NCBI RefSeq assembly: GCF_001499905.1 | Contig: NZ_LQIS01000034.1 | Coordinates: forward strand, 186,001-250,000 | Reading direction: 5' to 3' | From: Mycobacterium sp. GA-1285 | Lineage (GTDB): Bacteria > Actinomycetota > Actinomycetes > Mycobacteriales > Mycobacteriaceae | DNA: 64,000 nt | Shown: in pieces, positions 1-7,398 of the stretch | Layout: every line of letters starts with the position of its first letter | Numbering within the stretch: the stretch's first letter is position 1 | Notes under the pieces: generated by a model | The model's input: the letters and a program-made list of their open reading frames with translations, nothing else | The model's database searches: none | What the model was told of the DNA's origin: nothing | Translations under genes and position numbers: made by a program

Positions 1-330
1 CTCGGCGGCGTGGGCCTGATTTTCGGTGCGCTGACGCCGCTGGCGGCGTGCGCGGTGGTCGCGTCGATGCTCGACGCGTGGGCCGTCAACGTGTCGCAGT
101 CGGCTTTCTGGTCCGAACCGTTCAACGCGCCGTTCCTGATCGGCATCGGGGCCGCTGCGCTGTTGTTCGTCGGCGCGGGCGCCTACTCGGTCGACGCGAA
201 GGTGTTCGGCCGCGTGTCATGGGGAAGGCGTGTCGCCGTCGGCCTGCTGGTCGTGGCTTTCGCCGCGGCGATCCTGACCTGGGTGGCGCTGCTCGGCACC
301 AACCCCATCCATCTCACCGCCGGGGCGTGA
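1..330 (+). CDS. DoxX-like integral membrane protein (5' end outside window)
   Basis: The reading frame is already open at base 1, so this is only the C-terminal 109 residues. What is visible is three hydrophobic stretches: a start rich in Gly/Leu/Ala, a second around IGIGAAALLFVGAG and a third around AVGLLVVAFAAAILTWVALL. A short loop with Asp and aromatic residues separates the first two. This resembles the C-terminal half of DoxX-type four-helix membrane proteins, which are common in mycobacteria and mostly of unknown function. A second, complete DoxX-like gene lies at 16138-16659. Family assignment is tentative because the diagnostic N-terminus is missing. Confidence 0.55.
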   Translation, partial: LGGVGLIFGALTPLAACAVVASMLDAWAVNVSQSAFWSEPFNAPFLIGIGAAALLFVGAGAYSVDAKVFGRVSWGRRVAVGLLVVAFAAAILTWVALLGTNPIHLTAGA

Positions 331-427
331 CACGCCAGCAAAGCGCTACCGACGAGTAGTCCCACAACCTACCCGGCGGTAAGAATTGCCAAGGTATTCC
401 GAATCGTGACTCAAAGATTCCTTAGAG

Positions 428-580
428 GTGACAGTTACCGTCGAGTACATGTGGATCGACGAAACCAGTGCCGATGTCATCAAGGTTGACTTCGAGGCGC
501 TCTACCACGGCGATGTCCTGGTAGAAGGCGACACCTCAGAGCAGCTCGACGACGAGCACTCCCTGCGTACCGCCGTCTGA
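428..580 (+). CDS. small acidic protein, 50 aa, unknown function
   Basis: A 51-codon frame opens with GTG at 428 and stops with TGA at 578-580. The product is acidic (many Asp/Glu) with no membrane segment or signal peptide; it begins MTVTVEYMWIDETSADVIKV. Of the third codon positions, 39 of 50 are G or C, as expected of a real gene in this genome. The purine stretch AGAG touches the GTG directly, so the ribosome-binding site is poorly placed; an internal ATG at 449 is the alternative start (43 aa). I do not recognise the family. It is flanked by short non-coding stretches and followed by a hairpin. Confidence 0.5.
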   Translation: MTVTVEYMWIDETSADVIKVDFEALYHGDVLVEGDTSEQLDDEHSLRTAV

Positions 581-617
581 CCGGACGCGCGCCGAGGGGT
601 CGCGCCTTCGTTCCGAC

Positions 618-640
618 GGCTCGGCCGGAGGGCCCGAGCC
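618..640. terminator. hairpin between convergent genes
   Basis: GGCTCGG at 618-624 pairs with CCGAGCC at 634-640 across a 9-base loop. It lies between the small gene ending at 580 and the oppositely oriented nitronate monooxygenase ending at 693, where a bidirectional terminator would be expected. No T-tract follows, as is usual in mycobacteria. Confidence 0.45.
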
Positions 641-692
641 GGTCTTGCTCATGCTTTGTCGATGAACCCGCCCGCAAAACCGGATCCCGTTT

Positions 693-1691
693 CTAAGCCA
701 CGTTCTCTTCTTCGTCGTCGGCGATCATGCCGCTGAGCCGGCCGCTGATGATCTCCTCGGCCTCGTCGACGATGCGCGCGACCAGATCCCCACACGTCGG
801 GATGTCGTTGATCAGGCCCATCGCGGTGCCCACACTCCAAATGCCGGCGTCGAGGTCGCCGATCTCGTAGACCTTCACGCCGCGCGATCCGGCCACCAGG
901 TCCTTGACGTCCTCGAACTGACCGCCGCGGTTGAGGATCTCGACCACCTCACGCGACACGGCGTTGCTGGCCACGCGGGCGGTGTTGCGCAGCGGCCGGA
1001 AGATCAGCTCGGTGTCGAGCTCGGTGCCCGCGACGATCGCTTCCTTGACGTTCTGGTGGATCGCCGATTCCACGGTGCACATGAACCGCGAACCCATGTT
1101 GATGCCGTCGGCGCCGAGCGCGAGCGCGGCCACCAGACCGCGCGCGTCGGCGAAGCCGCCCGAGGCGATCATCGGGATGTCGATCTTGGCCGACGCCGCC
1201 GGAATCAGCACCAGACCCGGGATGTCGTCCTCACCCGGGTGACCGGCGCACTCGAAGCCGTCGATGCTGATGCCGTCCACACCAAGGCTCTGCGCCTTGA
1301 CCGCATGCCGCACCGAGGTGCACTTGTGCAGCACCTTGATGCCATTCTCGTGGAACATCGGCAGATGCGGCGCCGGGTTGGAGCCCGCGGTCTCGACAAT
1401 CTTGATGCCGGAGTCGACGATCACCTGCCGGTACTCGTCATACGGGGGTGGGTTGATCGTCGGCAGAATGGTCAGGTTGACGCCAAACGGCTGGTCGGTC
1501 AGATCGCGGCACTTGGCGATCTCCTTGGCCAGATCGGCAGGTGTCGGCTGGGTCAGCGCGGTGATGAAGCCGAGCGCACCCGCATTCGCCACGGCCGCAA
1601 CGAGTTCGGCGCGGCCGACCCACTGCATCCCACCCTGCACGATGGGATGCTCGATTCCGAACGTCTCGGTGAACTTCGTCCTGATACTCAT
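693..1691 (-). CDS. nitronate monooxygenase / 2-nitropropane dioxygenase-family FMN oxidoreductase
   Basis: A 332-aa TIM-barrel flavoprotein of the nitronate monooxygenase / FabK superfamily. Visible hallmarks are the N-terminal PIVQGGMQW (17-24), the AGHPGED segment with the likely catalytic His151, and the phosphate-binding ASGGFADARG (176-185) and GADGINMGSRF (193-203) loops. Members bind FMN and oxidise nitronates or act as enoyl/acyl reductases; the physiological substrate here is unknown. The start at 1691 (MSIRTKF) is preferred because the 22-residue extension upstream is translated intergenic repeat. It is the last gene of an apparent operon mcr - SDR - NMO, which suggests a role in acyl-CoA metabolism (inference). 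Confidence 0.85.
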   Translation of the reverse strand: MSIRTKFTETFGIEHPIVQGGMQWVGRAELVAAVANAGALGFITALTQPTPADLAKEIAKCRDLTDQPFGVNLTILPTINPPPYDEYRQVIVDSGIKIVETAGSNPAPHLPMFHENGIKVLHKCTSVRHAVKAQSLGVDGISIDGFECAGHPGEDDIPGLVLIPAASAKIDIPMIASGGFADARGLVAALALGADGINMGSRFMCTVESAIHQNVKEAIVAGTELDTELIFRPLRNTARVASNAVSREVVEILNRGGQFEDVKDLVAGSRGVKVYEIGDLDAGIWSVGTAMGLINDIPTCGDLVARIVDEAEEIISGRLSGMIADDEEENVA

Positions 1692-1710
1692 CGCGTCTAC
1701 CTCGTACCCC

Positions 1711-1770
1711 TTCTCTTCGCGCAAGCGCTCATCGGGGTTCTCTTTCTCTTCGCGCAAGCGCTCATCGGGG
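1711..1770. repeat. two direct copies of a 27-bp GCGCAAGCGCTC repeat
   Basis: The same 27 bases, with core CGCGCAAGCGCTCATC, occur at 1711-1737 and 1744-1770, offset by 33 bp. The second copy runs into the end of the upstream SDR gene and supplies its stop codon. A degenerate copy occurs at 11292-11314 between fadE and echA. Read in the longer frame the repeat would encode DERLREEK-like peptides, which is why the NMO frame appears extended upstream. I recall similar short elements elsewhere in mycobacterial genomes, but cannot check. Confidence 0.75.
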
Positions 1771-2514
1771 CGCCATCCGGATCGCGCCGTCCAACCGGAT
1801 CACCTCGCCGTTGAGCATCGGGTTTTCGACGATGTGCACGGCCAGCGCGCCGTACTCGTCCGGGTCGCCCAGGCGGGCCGGATGCGGCACCTGCTTGCCC
1901 AGCGACTGCTGCGCCTCTTCGCGCAACGAACCCAGCAGCGGGGTCTTGAACAGACCCGGCGCAATGGTCACCACGCGGATGAACTCACGCGACAGGTCAC
2001 GCGCGATCGGCAGCGTCATCCCGACCACCCCGCCCTTGGACGCCGAGTAGGCGGCCTGCCCGATCTGGCCCTCGAACGCCGCGACCGACGCGGTGTTGAT
2101 AATGACGCCGCGCTCACCGTTGATGGGCTCTTGCTTGGCGATCCTTTCGGCGGCCAACCGCAGCACGTTGAACGTCCCGATCAGGTTTACCTCGACGACC
2201 TTCTTGAAGCCGTCGAGCGGAAACGGCCCGTCCTTGCTCAGCGTCTTGATCGCGTTGCCGATGCCCGCGCAGTTGACGTTGATGCGCAGCGGGCCCATCT
2301 TCTCGGCTGCGTCCAGTGCCGCGCTGACGGCGTCCGGATCGGTCACGTTGGTCTCGACGAACTGGGCGCGGTCCCCGAGTTCTTTGACCGCCTCTTCGCC
2401 CTTGAGGTCGATGACGACGACCGATGCGCCCCGGTCGAGCAGGCGCTTGGTGGTGGCCAGGCCGAGGCCCGATGCCCCACCGGTGACGACGGCTACGGCG
2501 TCCTTGATCTCCAC
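1762..2514 (-). CDS. short-chain dehydrogenase, 3-hydroxyacyl-CoA dehydrogenase type (Rv1144-like)
   Basis: A 250-aa classical SDR. The Rossmann motif TGGASGLG is at 11-18, Asp36 after the second strand indicates NAD(H), and the catalytic set is Ser143, Tyr156, Lys160 (YSASK). The sequence style (NCAG, long loop before NTASVAAFEGQIGQ, C-terminal LDGAIRM) matches the HSD17B10-like 3-hydroxyacyl-CoA dehydrogenases that follow mcr in M. tuberculosis. It would oxidise 3-hydroxyacyl-CoA during beta-oxidation of branched or sterol-derived chains (inference). It starts 21 bp after mcr, with AAGGAG-like bases upstream. Confidence 0.85.
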   Translation of the reverse strand: MEIKDAVAVVTGGASGLGLATTKRLLDRGASVVVIDLKGEEAVKELGDRAQFVETNVTDPDAVSAALDAAEKMGPLRINVNCAGIGNAIKTLSKDGPFPLDGFKKVVEVNLIGTFNVLRLAAERIAKQEPINGERGVIINTASVAAFEGQIGQAAYSASKGGVVGMTLPIARDLSREFIRVVTIAPGLFKTPLLGSLREEAQQSLGKQVPHPARLGDPDEYGALAVHIVENPMLNGEVIRLDGAIRMAPR

Positions 2515-2535
2515 TTTTGAGGGTGCTCCTTTCTG

Positions 2536-3627
2536 TCAGGCCCAGTCTCGTAAGACGGCTTCGGTGTCGGCTCCTGCTTGGCCGGGTGGTATCGGTGCCG
2601 GCGGCACGCTGCGGGAGAACCGCGGTGCGGGCATCGGCTGCAGATGCTCCCCGTCGCGATAGAAGGTGTTGCGCTCGGTGATGTGTGGCTCGGACTCCAC
2701 CTCGCTGAACGACAGCACCGGCGTCACGCAGGCGTCACTGTCGGAGAACACCTTGGCCCAGTGGTCGCGGTCCTTGCCGGCGATGACCTCGCTGAACTTC
2801 GCGCGCAGCTCCGGCCAGCGGCTCGCGTCGTTCTGATCGGGCAGGTCGGCGTTCTCCAGGCCCAGACCCTTGAGGAACGCGGCGTAGAACTGCGGCTCGA
2901 TGCACCCGACCGCGATGTAGCGGCCGTCGGCGCAGGTGTAGGTGTCGTAGTAGGGCGCGCCGCCGTCGAGGATGTTGACCCCACGCTGATCGGTCCAGAG
3001 GCCGTCCTGCAGAAAGCCCCAGATCATCTGCGCCAGCACGCTGGAACCGTCGATCATCGCGGCGTCGACCACCTGACCCTTGCCCGACGTCTGCCGTTCG
3101 AGGAGCGCCGACAGGATGCCGACAAGCAGGAACATCGAGCCGCCACCGAAGTCACCGGTCAGGTTCAGCGGGGGTACCGGCCGCTCGCCCGCCCGGCCGA
3201 TCGAGTGCAGCACGCCGTTGAGCGAGATGTAGTTGATGTCGTGGCCGGCCTGCAGGCGGCGTGGTCCGGTCTGGCCCCACCCGGTCATGCGCCCGTAGAT
3301 CAGCCGTTCGTTGACCTTCGCGCAGTCCTCCGGTCCCAGACCGAGGCGTTCGGTGACACCGGGGCGCAGCCCCTCGATCAGCACGTCGGCCTTGGCGACC
3401 AGCCGCAACACGAGTTCGCGGCCTTCGTCGCTCTTGAGGTCGGCGGCCACCGAGCGGCGGTTGCGCAGCGTGGCTTCGCGCTTGCTGGTGGGGACTCCCC
3501 CGAGCTTGCCCGGCCGTTCGATGCGGACGACGTCCGCGCCGAGATCCCCGAGGATCATCGCCGCGTGCGGGCCCGGTCCGATGCTCGCGAGTTCGAGCAC
3601 CCGCAGTCCGTGCAGAGGTCCCGCCAT
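2536..3627 (-). CDS. mcr: alpha-methylacyl-CoA racemase
   Basis: A 363-aa class III CoA-transferase-fold enzyme that interconverts (2R)- and (2S)-methylacyl-CoA so branched fatty acids and the sterol side chain can enter beta-oxidation. The residues known to be catalytic in M. tuberculosis Mcr are present with a +3 offset: His129-Asp130 (AGHDINY), Asp159 (LTGDFGGG) and Glu244 (GCIEPQFY). The N-terminus MAGPLHGLRVLELA is typical. The open frame extends far upstream, but the ATG at 3627 is the conserved start. It heads the mcr-SDR-NMO operon and is divergent from a crotonase, an order shared with M. tuberculosis. Confidence 0.93.
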   Translation of the reverse strand: MAGPLHGLRVLELASIGPGPHAAMILGDLGADVVRIERPGKLGGVPTSKREATLRNRRSVAADLKSDEGRELVLRLVAKADVLIEGLRPGVTERLGLGPEDCAKVNERLIYGRMTGWGQTGPRRLQAGHDINYISLNGVLHSIGRAGERPVPPLNLTGDFGGGSMFLLVGILSALLERQTSGKGQVVDAAMIDGSSVLAQMIWGFLQDGLWTDQRGVNILDGGAPYYDTYTCADGRYIAVGCIEPQFYAAFLKGLGLENADLPDQNDASRWPELRAKFSEVIAGKDRDHWAKVFSDSDACVTPVLSFSEVESEPHITERNTFYRDGEHLQPMPAPRFSRSVPPAPIPPGQAGADTEAVLRDWA

Positions 3628-3676
3628 GCTTACCGCCCTTCGTTGGACAATCGCTTCCGGATCGCCGACATAGCTT

Positions 3677-3692
3677 ACTTGTATAACCAAGT
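3677..3692. promoter_or_regulatory. GntR/FadR-type operator candidate in the mcr-echA divergent promoter
   Basis: ACTTG and CAAGT form an inverted repeat with a 6-bp spacer, and the enclosed TTGTATAACCA fits the FadR-subfamily pattern TNGTNNNACNA. It overlaps a possible -35 (TTGTAT, 3679-3684) that sits 18 bp from a -10 (TAGGGT, 3703-3708) for the plus-strand gene. A related element lies in the thiolase/gntR divergent promoter at 13338-13357. Confidence 0.45.
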
Positions 3693-3702
3693 GGTCCGGT
3701 TC

Positions 3703-3708
3703 TAGGGT
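3703..3708 (+). promoter_or_regulatory. -10 element; probable leaderless start of the crotonase gene
   Basis: TAGGGT fits TANNNT and ends 6 nt before the ATG at 3715. That spacing would put the transcription start on the A of ATG. No Shine-Dalgarno sequence is visible upstream of the ATG, consistent with a leaderless mRNA, which is common in mycobacteria. Confidence 0.4.
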
Positions 3709-3714
3709 GCAGCC

Positions 3715-4533
3715 ATGACAACGCTGGATTCGGGCGCACCCACATATACCGGTATCGACGCTTTGACGGTCGAGCTCGCCGGCGGTGTGCTTTCGGTGAC
3801 GCTGAATCGGCCCGACAGCCTCAACTCGCTGAACCGCGAGATGCTGGTCGGTATCGCCGACACTCTCAATACGGCGGCCACCGATCGGCGGGTCAAGGTC
3901 GTGCGACTCGGTGGCGCGGGCCGCGGCTTCTGCTCGGGCGCGGGCATCAGCGACGACGACCAGGCGCAGAAGAGTGTCGACGGCCCGGCCTCGGTGCTGG
4001 ACGCCGCCAACGACGCGGTCCGCGCGATCGTCAACCTGCCGCAGCCCGTGGTCGCGGCGGTGCATGGGGCGGCGGCCGGCGTCGGCGTCTCTTTGGCACT
4101 GGCGGCGGATCTCGTTTTGGCTTCGGACGACGCGTATTTCATGTTGGCGTTCACCAAGATCGGGCTGATGCCCGACGGCGGCGCCTCGGCGCTGGTGGCA
4201 GCGGCGGTCGGGCGCAGCCGCGCGGCGCGGATGGCGCTGCTGGCCGAAAAGGTCTCCGCGCGTGAGGCTTACGAGTGGGGTCTGGCGACTGCGGTCTATC
4301 CGGCCGACGAGTTCGACGCCGAGGTCGACAAGGTGATCACCGCGCTGAAGTCCGGTCCGGCGGTGGCGCTGCGCAAGACCAAGCACGCCATCAACGCCGC
4401 CACGCTCACCGAGTTCGAACCCGCGTTGGGACGCGAACGGGAGGGCCAGCTGACATTGCTGACCTCGCGGGACTTCATCGAGGGCATCACCGCGTTCCAG
4501 CAGCGCCGCAAGGCGAACTTCTCCGACTTCTAG
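3715..4533 (+). CDS. crotonase-superfamily protein (EchA10/EchA11-like), probable enoyl-CoA isomerase
   Basis: A 272-aa crotonase fold with oxyanion-hole segments GFCSGAGI (71-78) and AVHGAAAGVG (115-124). The two glutamates used by true enoyl-CoA hydratases are absent: the first aligns with Ser126 and the second with Phe146. An Asp (MPDGG, Asp154) is present at the site used by isomerase-type family members such as PaaG. I therefore expect double-bond isomerisation or another crotonase reaction rather than hydration (inference). It is divergent from mcr, as echA10/echA11 are in M. tuberculosis. The ATG has no ribosome-binding site but a well-placed -10. Confidence 0.8.
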   Translation: MTTLDSGAPTYTGIDALTVELAGGVLSVTLNRPDSLNSLNREMLVGIADTLNTAATDRRVKVVRLGGAGRGFCSGAGISDDDQAQKSVDGPASVLDAANDAVRAIVNLPQPVVAAVHGAAAGVGVSLALAADLVLASDDAYFMLAFTKIGLMPDGGASALVAAAVGRSRAARMALLAEKVSAREAYEWGLATAVYPADEFDAEVDKVITALKSGPAVALRKTKHAINAATLTEFEPALGREREGQLTLLTSRDFIEGITAFQQRRKANFSDF

Positions 4534-4543
4534 GGCAAGTCCT

Positions 4544-4576
4544 GCGCCGAGTGTGGGGTCGTCGCACACTCGGCGC
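4544..4576. terminator. perfect 12-bp inverted repeat
   Basis: GCGCCGAGTGTG at 4544-4555 pairs perfectly with CACACTCGGCGC at 4565-4576 across 9 bases, 11 bp after the crotonase stop. It is a strong terminator-like hairpin without a T-tract. It probably separates the crotonase from the MFS gene. Confidence 0.65.
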
Positions 4577-4657
4577 GCAGAATGCGTGCGGGTAACCCAC
4601 GTTCGGCGCAGCGAAAATCGGTGGACTCGATGGGCGCGCCTCCGCGACCATCGACGG

Positions 4658-5935
4658 GTGAGTACGCAATTCGACATTCAACAGCCGGTGCAGACCGCCG
4701 GTCGTTGGCGCGTGCTCGCACCATTCCACATCCGCGAGTACCGCCTGCTGATCGCGGCGGTGACGTTGTCGATCTTCGCCGACGGCATGTTCGCGGTGGT
4801 GCTGGCCGTGCAGGTCATCGAGCTGAACAACGATCCCGTGTCGCTGTCGATCGTGACGACTTGCTTCGGCGGTGCCCTGGTTGCGTTCGTGTTGGTCGGT
4901 GGGATCGCCGCCGACCGCTTCCCTCAGCGGTCGATCATCATTGCGGTCGAGACGGTCAACGTTCTCGCCTCATCGGCTATCGCGGCGCTGGGAGTGCTTG
5001 GCGCACTGCAGATTTGGCACCTGGCGGTCGGCGCAGCGGCCCTCGGTACGGCGGCGGCGTTCTTCTTCCCCGCCTACAGTGCGATCCTGCCGAGGATCCT
5101 GCCGCCCGAGCAGCTGCTGGCAGCCAACGGCGTCGAAGGCGTGGTGCGCCCGGTGTTTCAGCGCGCCATCGGTCCCGCCGTCGCCGGCGTGGTCGTCGGT
5201 GCGACGTTCCCGGCGCTGGGTACTGTGGCGGTAGCCGTGTTGTTCTGCGTCGGCCTGGCATTGCTCATCGCAACTCGGTCGTCGCTGAGACCTGCTGCAC
5301 CACAGGAACACTCGCGCGTGCTGCGGGATCTTCGCGACGGCTTCGTGTTCGTGCTCGACACGCCGTGGCTGTTGTGGACGCTGCTGTTCGCGAGCATCTT
5401 CGTGCTGGTCGTCCTCGGACCGATCGAAGTGCTACTGCCGTTCATCGCCAAGGACCGCTTCGCCGACGGTGCGCGGATGTACGGTTTCATCCTCGCGTTC
5501 TTCGGGCTGGGCAGTGCGCTGGGGGCCCTGACGGTCTCGTCGGGCCGTATGCCGCGCCGGTATCTGTCGGTGATGCTGGGCATGTGGAGCCTGGGCGCCG
5601 TCCCGCTGATCGTGTTCGGTTTCACCACGTCGTTCGCGATGATGGCGGTCGCGACGTTCGTGGTCGGCTTCACCGACGGTGTCGGCATGGTCATCTGGGG
5701 CACGCTGCTGCAGCGACGCGTGCCGACGGCGATGCTGGGCCGGGTGTCGAGTCTGGACTTCTTCGTGTCGTTGGCGTTCCTGCCGGTGTCGTTCGCGATC
5801 GTGGGCCCGCTGTCGAAAGTCGTTTCGATGCAGATGATTTTCCTCATCGCGGGCACTGCTCCCGTGCTGGTTGCGGTGGTCGCGGTGTGGGCGGCCCGGA
5901 TGCGCAGCGACGAGTTGGCACATCCGCTGGGGTGA
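4658..5935 (+). CDS. MFS-family efflux transporter
   Basis: A 425-aa membrane protein with about twelve hydrophobic segments in two halves, preceded by a short cytoplasmic N-terminus. The loop after helix 2 reads GGIAADRFPQRS, a form of the MFS motif G-x-x-x-D-R-x-x-R. The overall pattern resembles the MFS_3 / Tap / EntS group of drug or siderophore exporters driven by the proton gradient; no substrate can be deduced. The GTG at 4658 (VSTQFDIQQ) is chosen because the upstream extension covers the preceding hairpin. It is not obviously in an operon. Confidence 0.85.
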   Translation: MSTQFDIQQPVQTAGRWRVLAPFHIREYRLLIAAVTLSIFADGMFAVVLAVQVIELNNDPVSLSIVTTCFGGALVAFVLVGGIAADRFPQRSIIIAVETVNVLASSAIAALGVLGALQIWHLAVGAAALGTAAAFFFPAYSAILPRILPPEQLLAANGVEGVVRPVFQRAIGPAVAGVVVGATFPALGTVAVAVLFCVGLALLIATRSSLRPAAPQEHSRVLRDLRDGFVFVLDTPWLLWTLLFASIFVLVVLGPIEVLLPFIAKDRFADGARMYGFILAFFGLGSALGALTVSSGRMPRRYLSVMLGMWSLGAVPLIVFGFTTSFAMMAVATFVVGFTDGVGMVIWGTLLQRRVPTAMLGRVSSLDFFVSLAFLPVSFAIVGPLSKVVSMQMIFLIAGTAPVLVAVVAVWAARMRSDELAHPLG

Positions 5936-5986
5936 GTCAGACGCCGAAAAACGGGTAAGAAGGAAGCCGACGACGAGAGGCGATCG

Positions 5987-6670
5987 GTGACGTTTTCCAT
6001 CTGTGCCCGCGATCGGGCCACGGGGCAGTTAGGCGTGGGCGCCATCACGGCGATGTTGGGTGTCGGCAAGCTCGTCTCCCATGGTCGGGCGGGTGTTGGC
6101 GCCGCGGCTTCCCAGGCCATGATGAACCCGTACCTGGCCATAGACATTCTCGACTTGATGGCCGGGGGACTCAGCGCGCGAGAAGCGCTCGAGGAGGTGA
6201 TAGGCCGAGACGACGGACGGGACTACCGTCAGCTCGGTGTGGTCGACGCGCATGGAAACACGGCCGCTTGGACTGGCGGCCGCACCGAAGGCTGGGCGGG
6301 TCATCTGCAGCGCGGAAGCGCTGTGGCACAAGGCAACCGACTGGTCGGAATCGAGACACTCGAGGCGACGCTGGACGCCTTCTACGACAACGAGAACCTC
6401 GACCTCGCGCACCGGCTCCTGTGCGCCCTCCAGGCCGGCGAGGCCACCGGCGCAGACAGGCAGGGCTCCCTGTCGGGCACGATCTACGTCGTGGGCACCG
6501 AGGAGTACCCGCTGTGGGACGTCCGTATCGACCACGCCCAAGATCCCGCTGCGGCGCTGGAGGCGCTTGTCGGGGAGTTCGAGGAAGGGCTTCTACCCCA
6601 CATCGAGAAATTACCGACCCGGGCAGATTACGTGGGGCAGATGACGCGTGAGGCGATGGCCGAGGAGTGA
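5987..6670 (+). CDS. DUF1028 family protein
   Basis: A 227-aa protein starting MTFSICARD, the typical N-terminus of DUF1028 proteins, with further hallmarks GVGAAASQA and the GGLSAREALE and DYRQLGVVD segments. The family is widespread and regarded as related to Ntn-hydrolases, but no function is established. There is no signal peptide or membrane segment. The GTG start is 51 bp after the MFS gene with GAGAGGCGATCG upstream, so co-transcription is possible. It ends 5 bp from the convergent CPBP protease gene. Confidence 0.8.
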   Translation: MTFSICARDRATGQLGVGAITAMLGVGKLVSHGRAGVGAAASQAMMNPYLAIDILDLMAGGLSAREALEEVIGRDDGRDYRQLGVVDAHGNTAAWTGGRTEGWAGHLQRGSAVAQGNRLVGIETLEATLDAFYDNENLDLAHRLLCALQAGEATGADRQGSLSGTIYVVGTEEYPLWDVRIDHAQDPAAALEALVGEFEEGLLPHIEKLPTRADYVGQMTREAMAEE

Positions 6671-6675
6671 TCCCC

Positions 6676-7398
6676 TCACACGCCGAAGATCGGCGGCAGC
6701 GCGAGCACCATGACCAGACCCCAGAAGAAGTGGGTCAGCATCGGTGCGAGTATGCCGCCGGTCACCCGGCGCTCGAACGCGCAGATCGTGCCTAGGATGA
6801 TCGCCGCGAAGCCGAGCATCGGGTTACCGGTGGTGGCCGCGGTCGCGATGACGTAGAAGATCGTCGAGATCAGTATCGGTTTCATCGCGCCCAAGGCCGT
6901 GTAGAGCGCACCGCGGAAGAACATCTCCTCGGCCAGGCCGTTGATCACGGTGATGAAAGCCACCAGCACCAAGGGTCCGTAGTCTGCGTATTCCAGTACG
7001 CGAGTGATGTATTCGCGCACACCAGGAATCTCGCGGGCGATCAGGCCGCCGACGACGAACACCGCGCCCAGCGCCAAACCCACTGCGGTGCCGGTGATCA
7101 CGGGTCGTTGATTGCGGCCGCGGAAGCGGATGCATCCCATGTGCAGCGGGCCGGACAAGAGCGCGCCCAACGCCCACACCCCGGCCAAGGCCAACGTCAG
7201 CCAGTAGAACGACGAATCGCCCGGCGGCCGGGTGAGCGAATACCCGAGCAGCGCCGCGCCGATGACGAGCACGACCGCGACGACGATGCGCCTGCGCCGT
7301 ACGACACTGGGCGGTTCGTGATGCGGGACGGGGCACGCGCTGACGATCTCGCGGATCTCCCGACGCAGCCCCGGGCGAGTCTGTGTCGACTCCGTCAC
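6676..7398 (-). CDS. CPBP-family intramembrane metalloprotease-like protein
   Basis: A 240-aa polytopic protein with about seven hydrophobic segments after a 38-residue basic N-terminal tail. The Abi/CPBP signature EEMFFRG (Glu157, Glu158, Arg162) and a later His223 (LTHFFW) are present, the residues expected to bind a metal in this Rce1-related family. In bacteria such proteins have been linked to prenyl-protein processing and self-immunity; the role here is unknown. Its ATG overlaps the stop of the SDR-like gene by 4 bp (7395-7398), so the two are translationally coupled. Confidence 0.85.
   Translation of the reverse strand: MTESTQTRPGLRREIREIVSACPVPHHEPPSVVRRRRIVVAVVLVIGAALLGYSLTRPPGDSSFYWLTLALAGVWALGALLSGPLHMGCIRFRGRNQRPVITGTAVGLALGAVFVVGGLIAREIPGVREYITRVLEYADYGPLVLVAFITVINGLAEEMFFRGALYTALGAMKPILISTIFYVIATAATTGNPMLGFAAIILGTICAFERRVTGGILAPMLTHFFWGLVMVLALPPIFGV

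Noticed and set aside
3628..4677. Upstream extension of the mcr frame by 350 codons
   Set aside because: It runs antisense through the crotonase gene and reads as low-complexity Arg/His. The conserved Mcr N-terminus begins at 3627.
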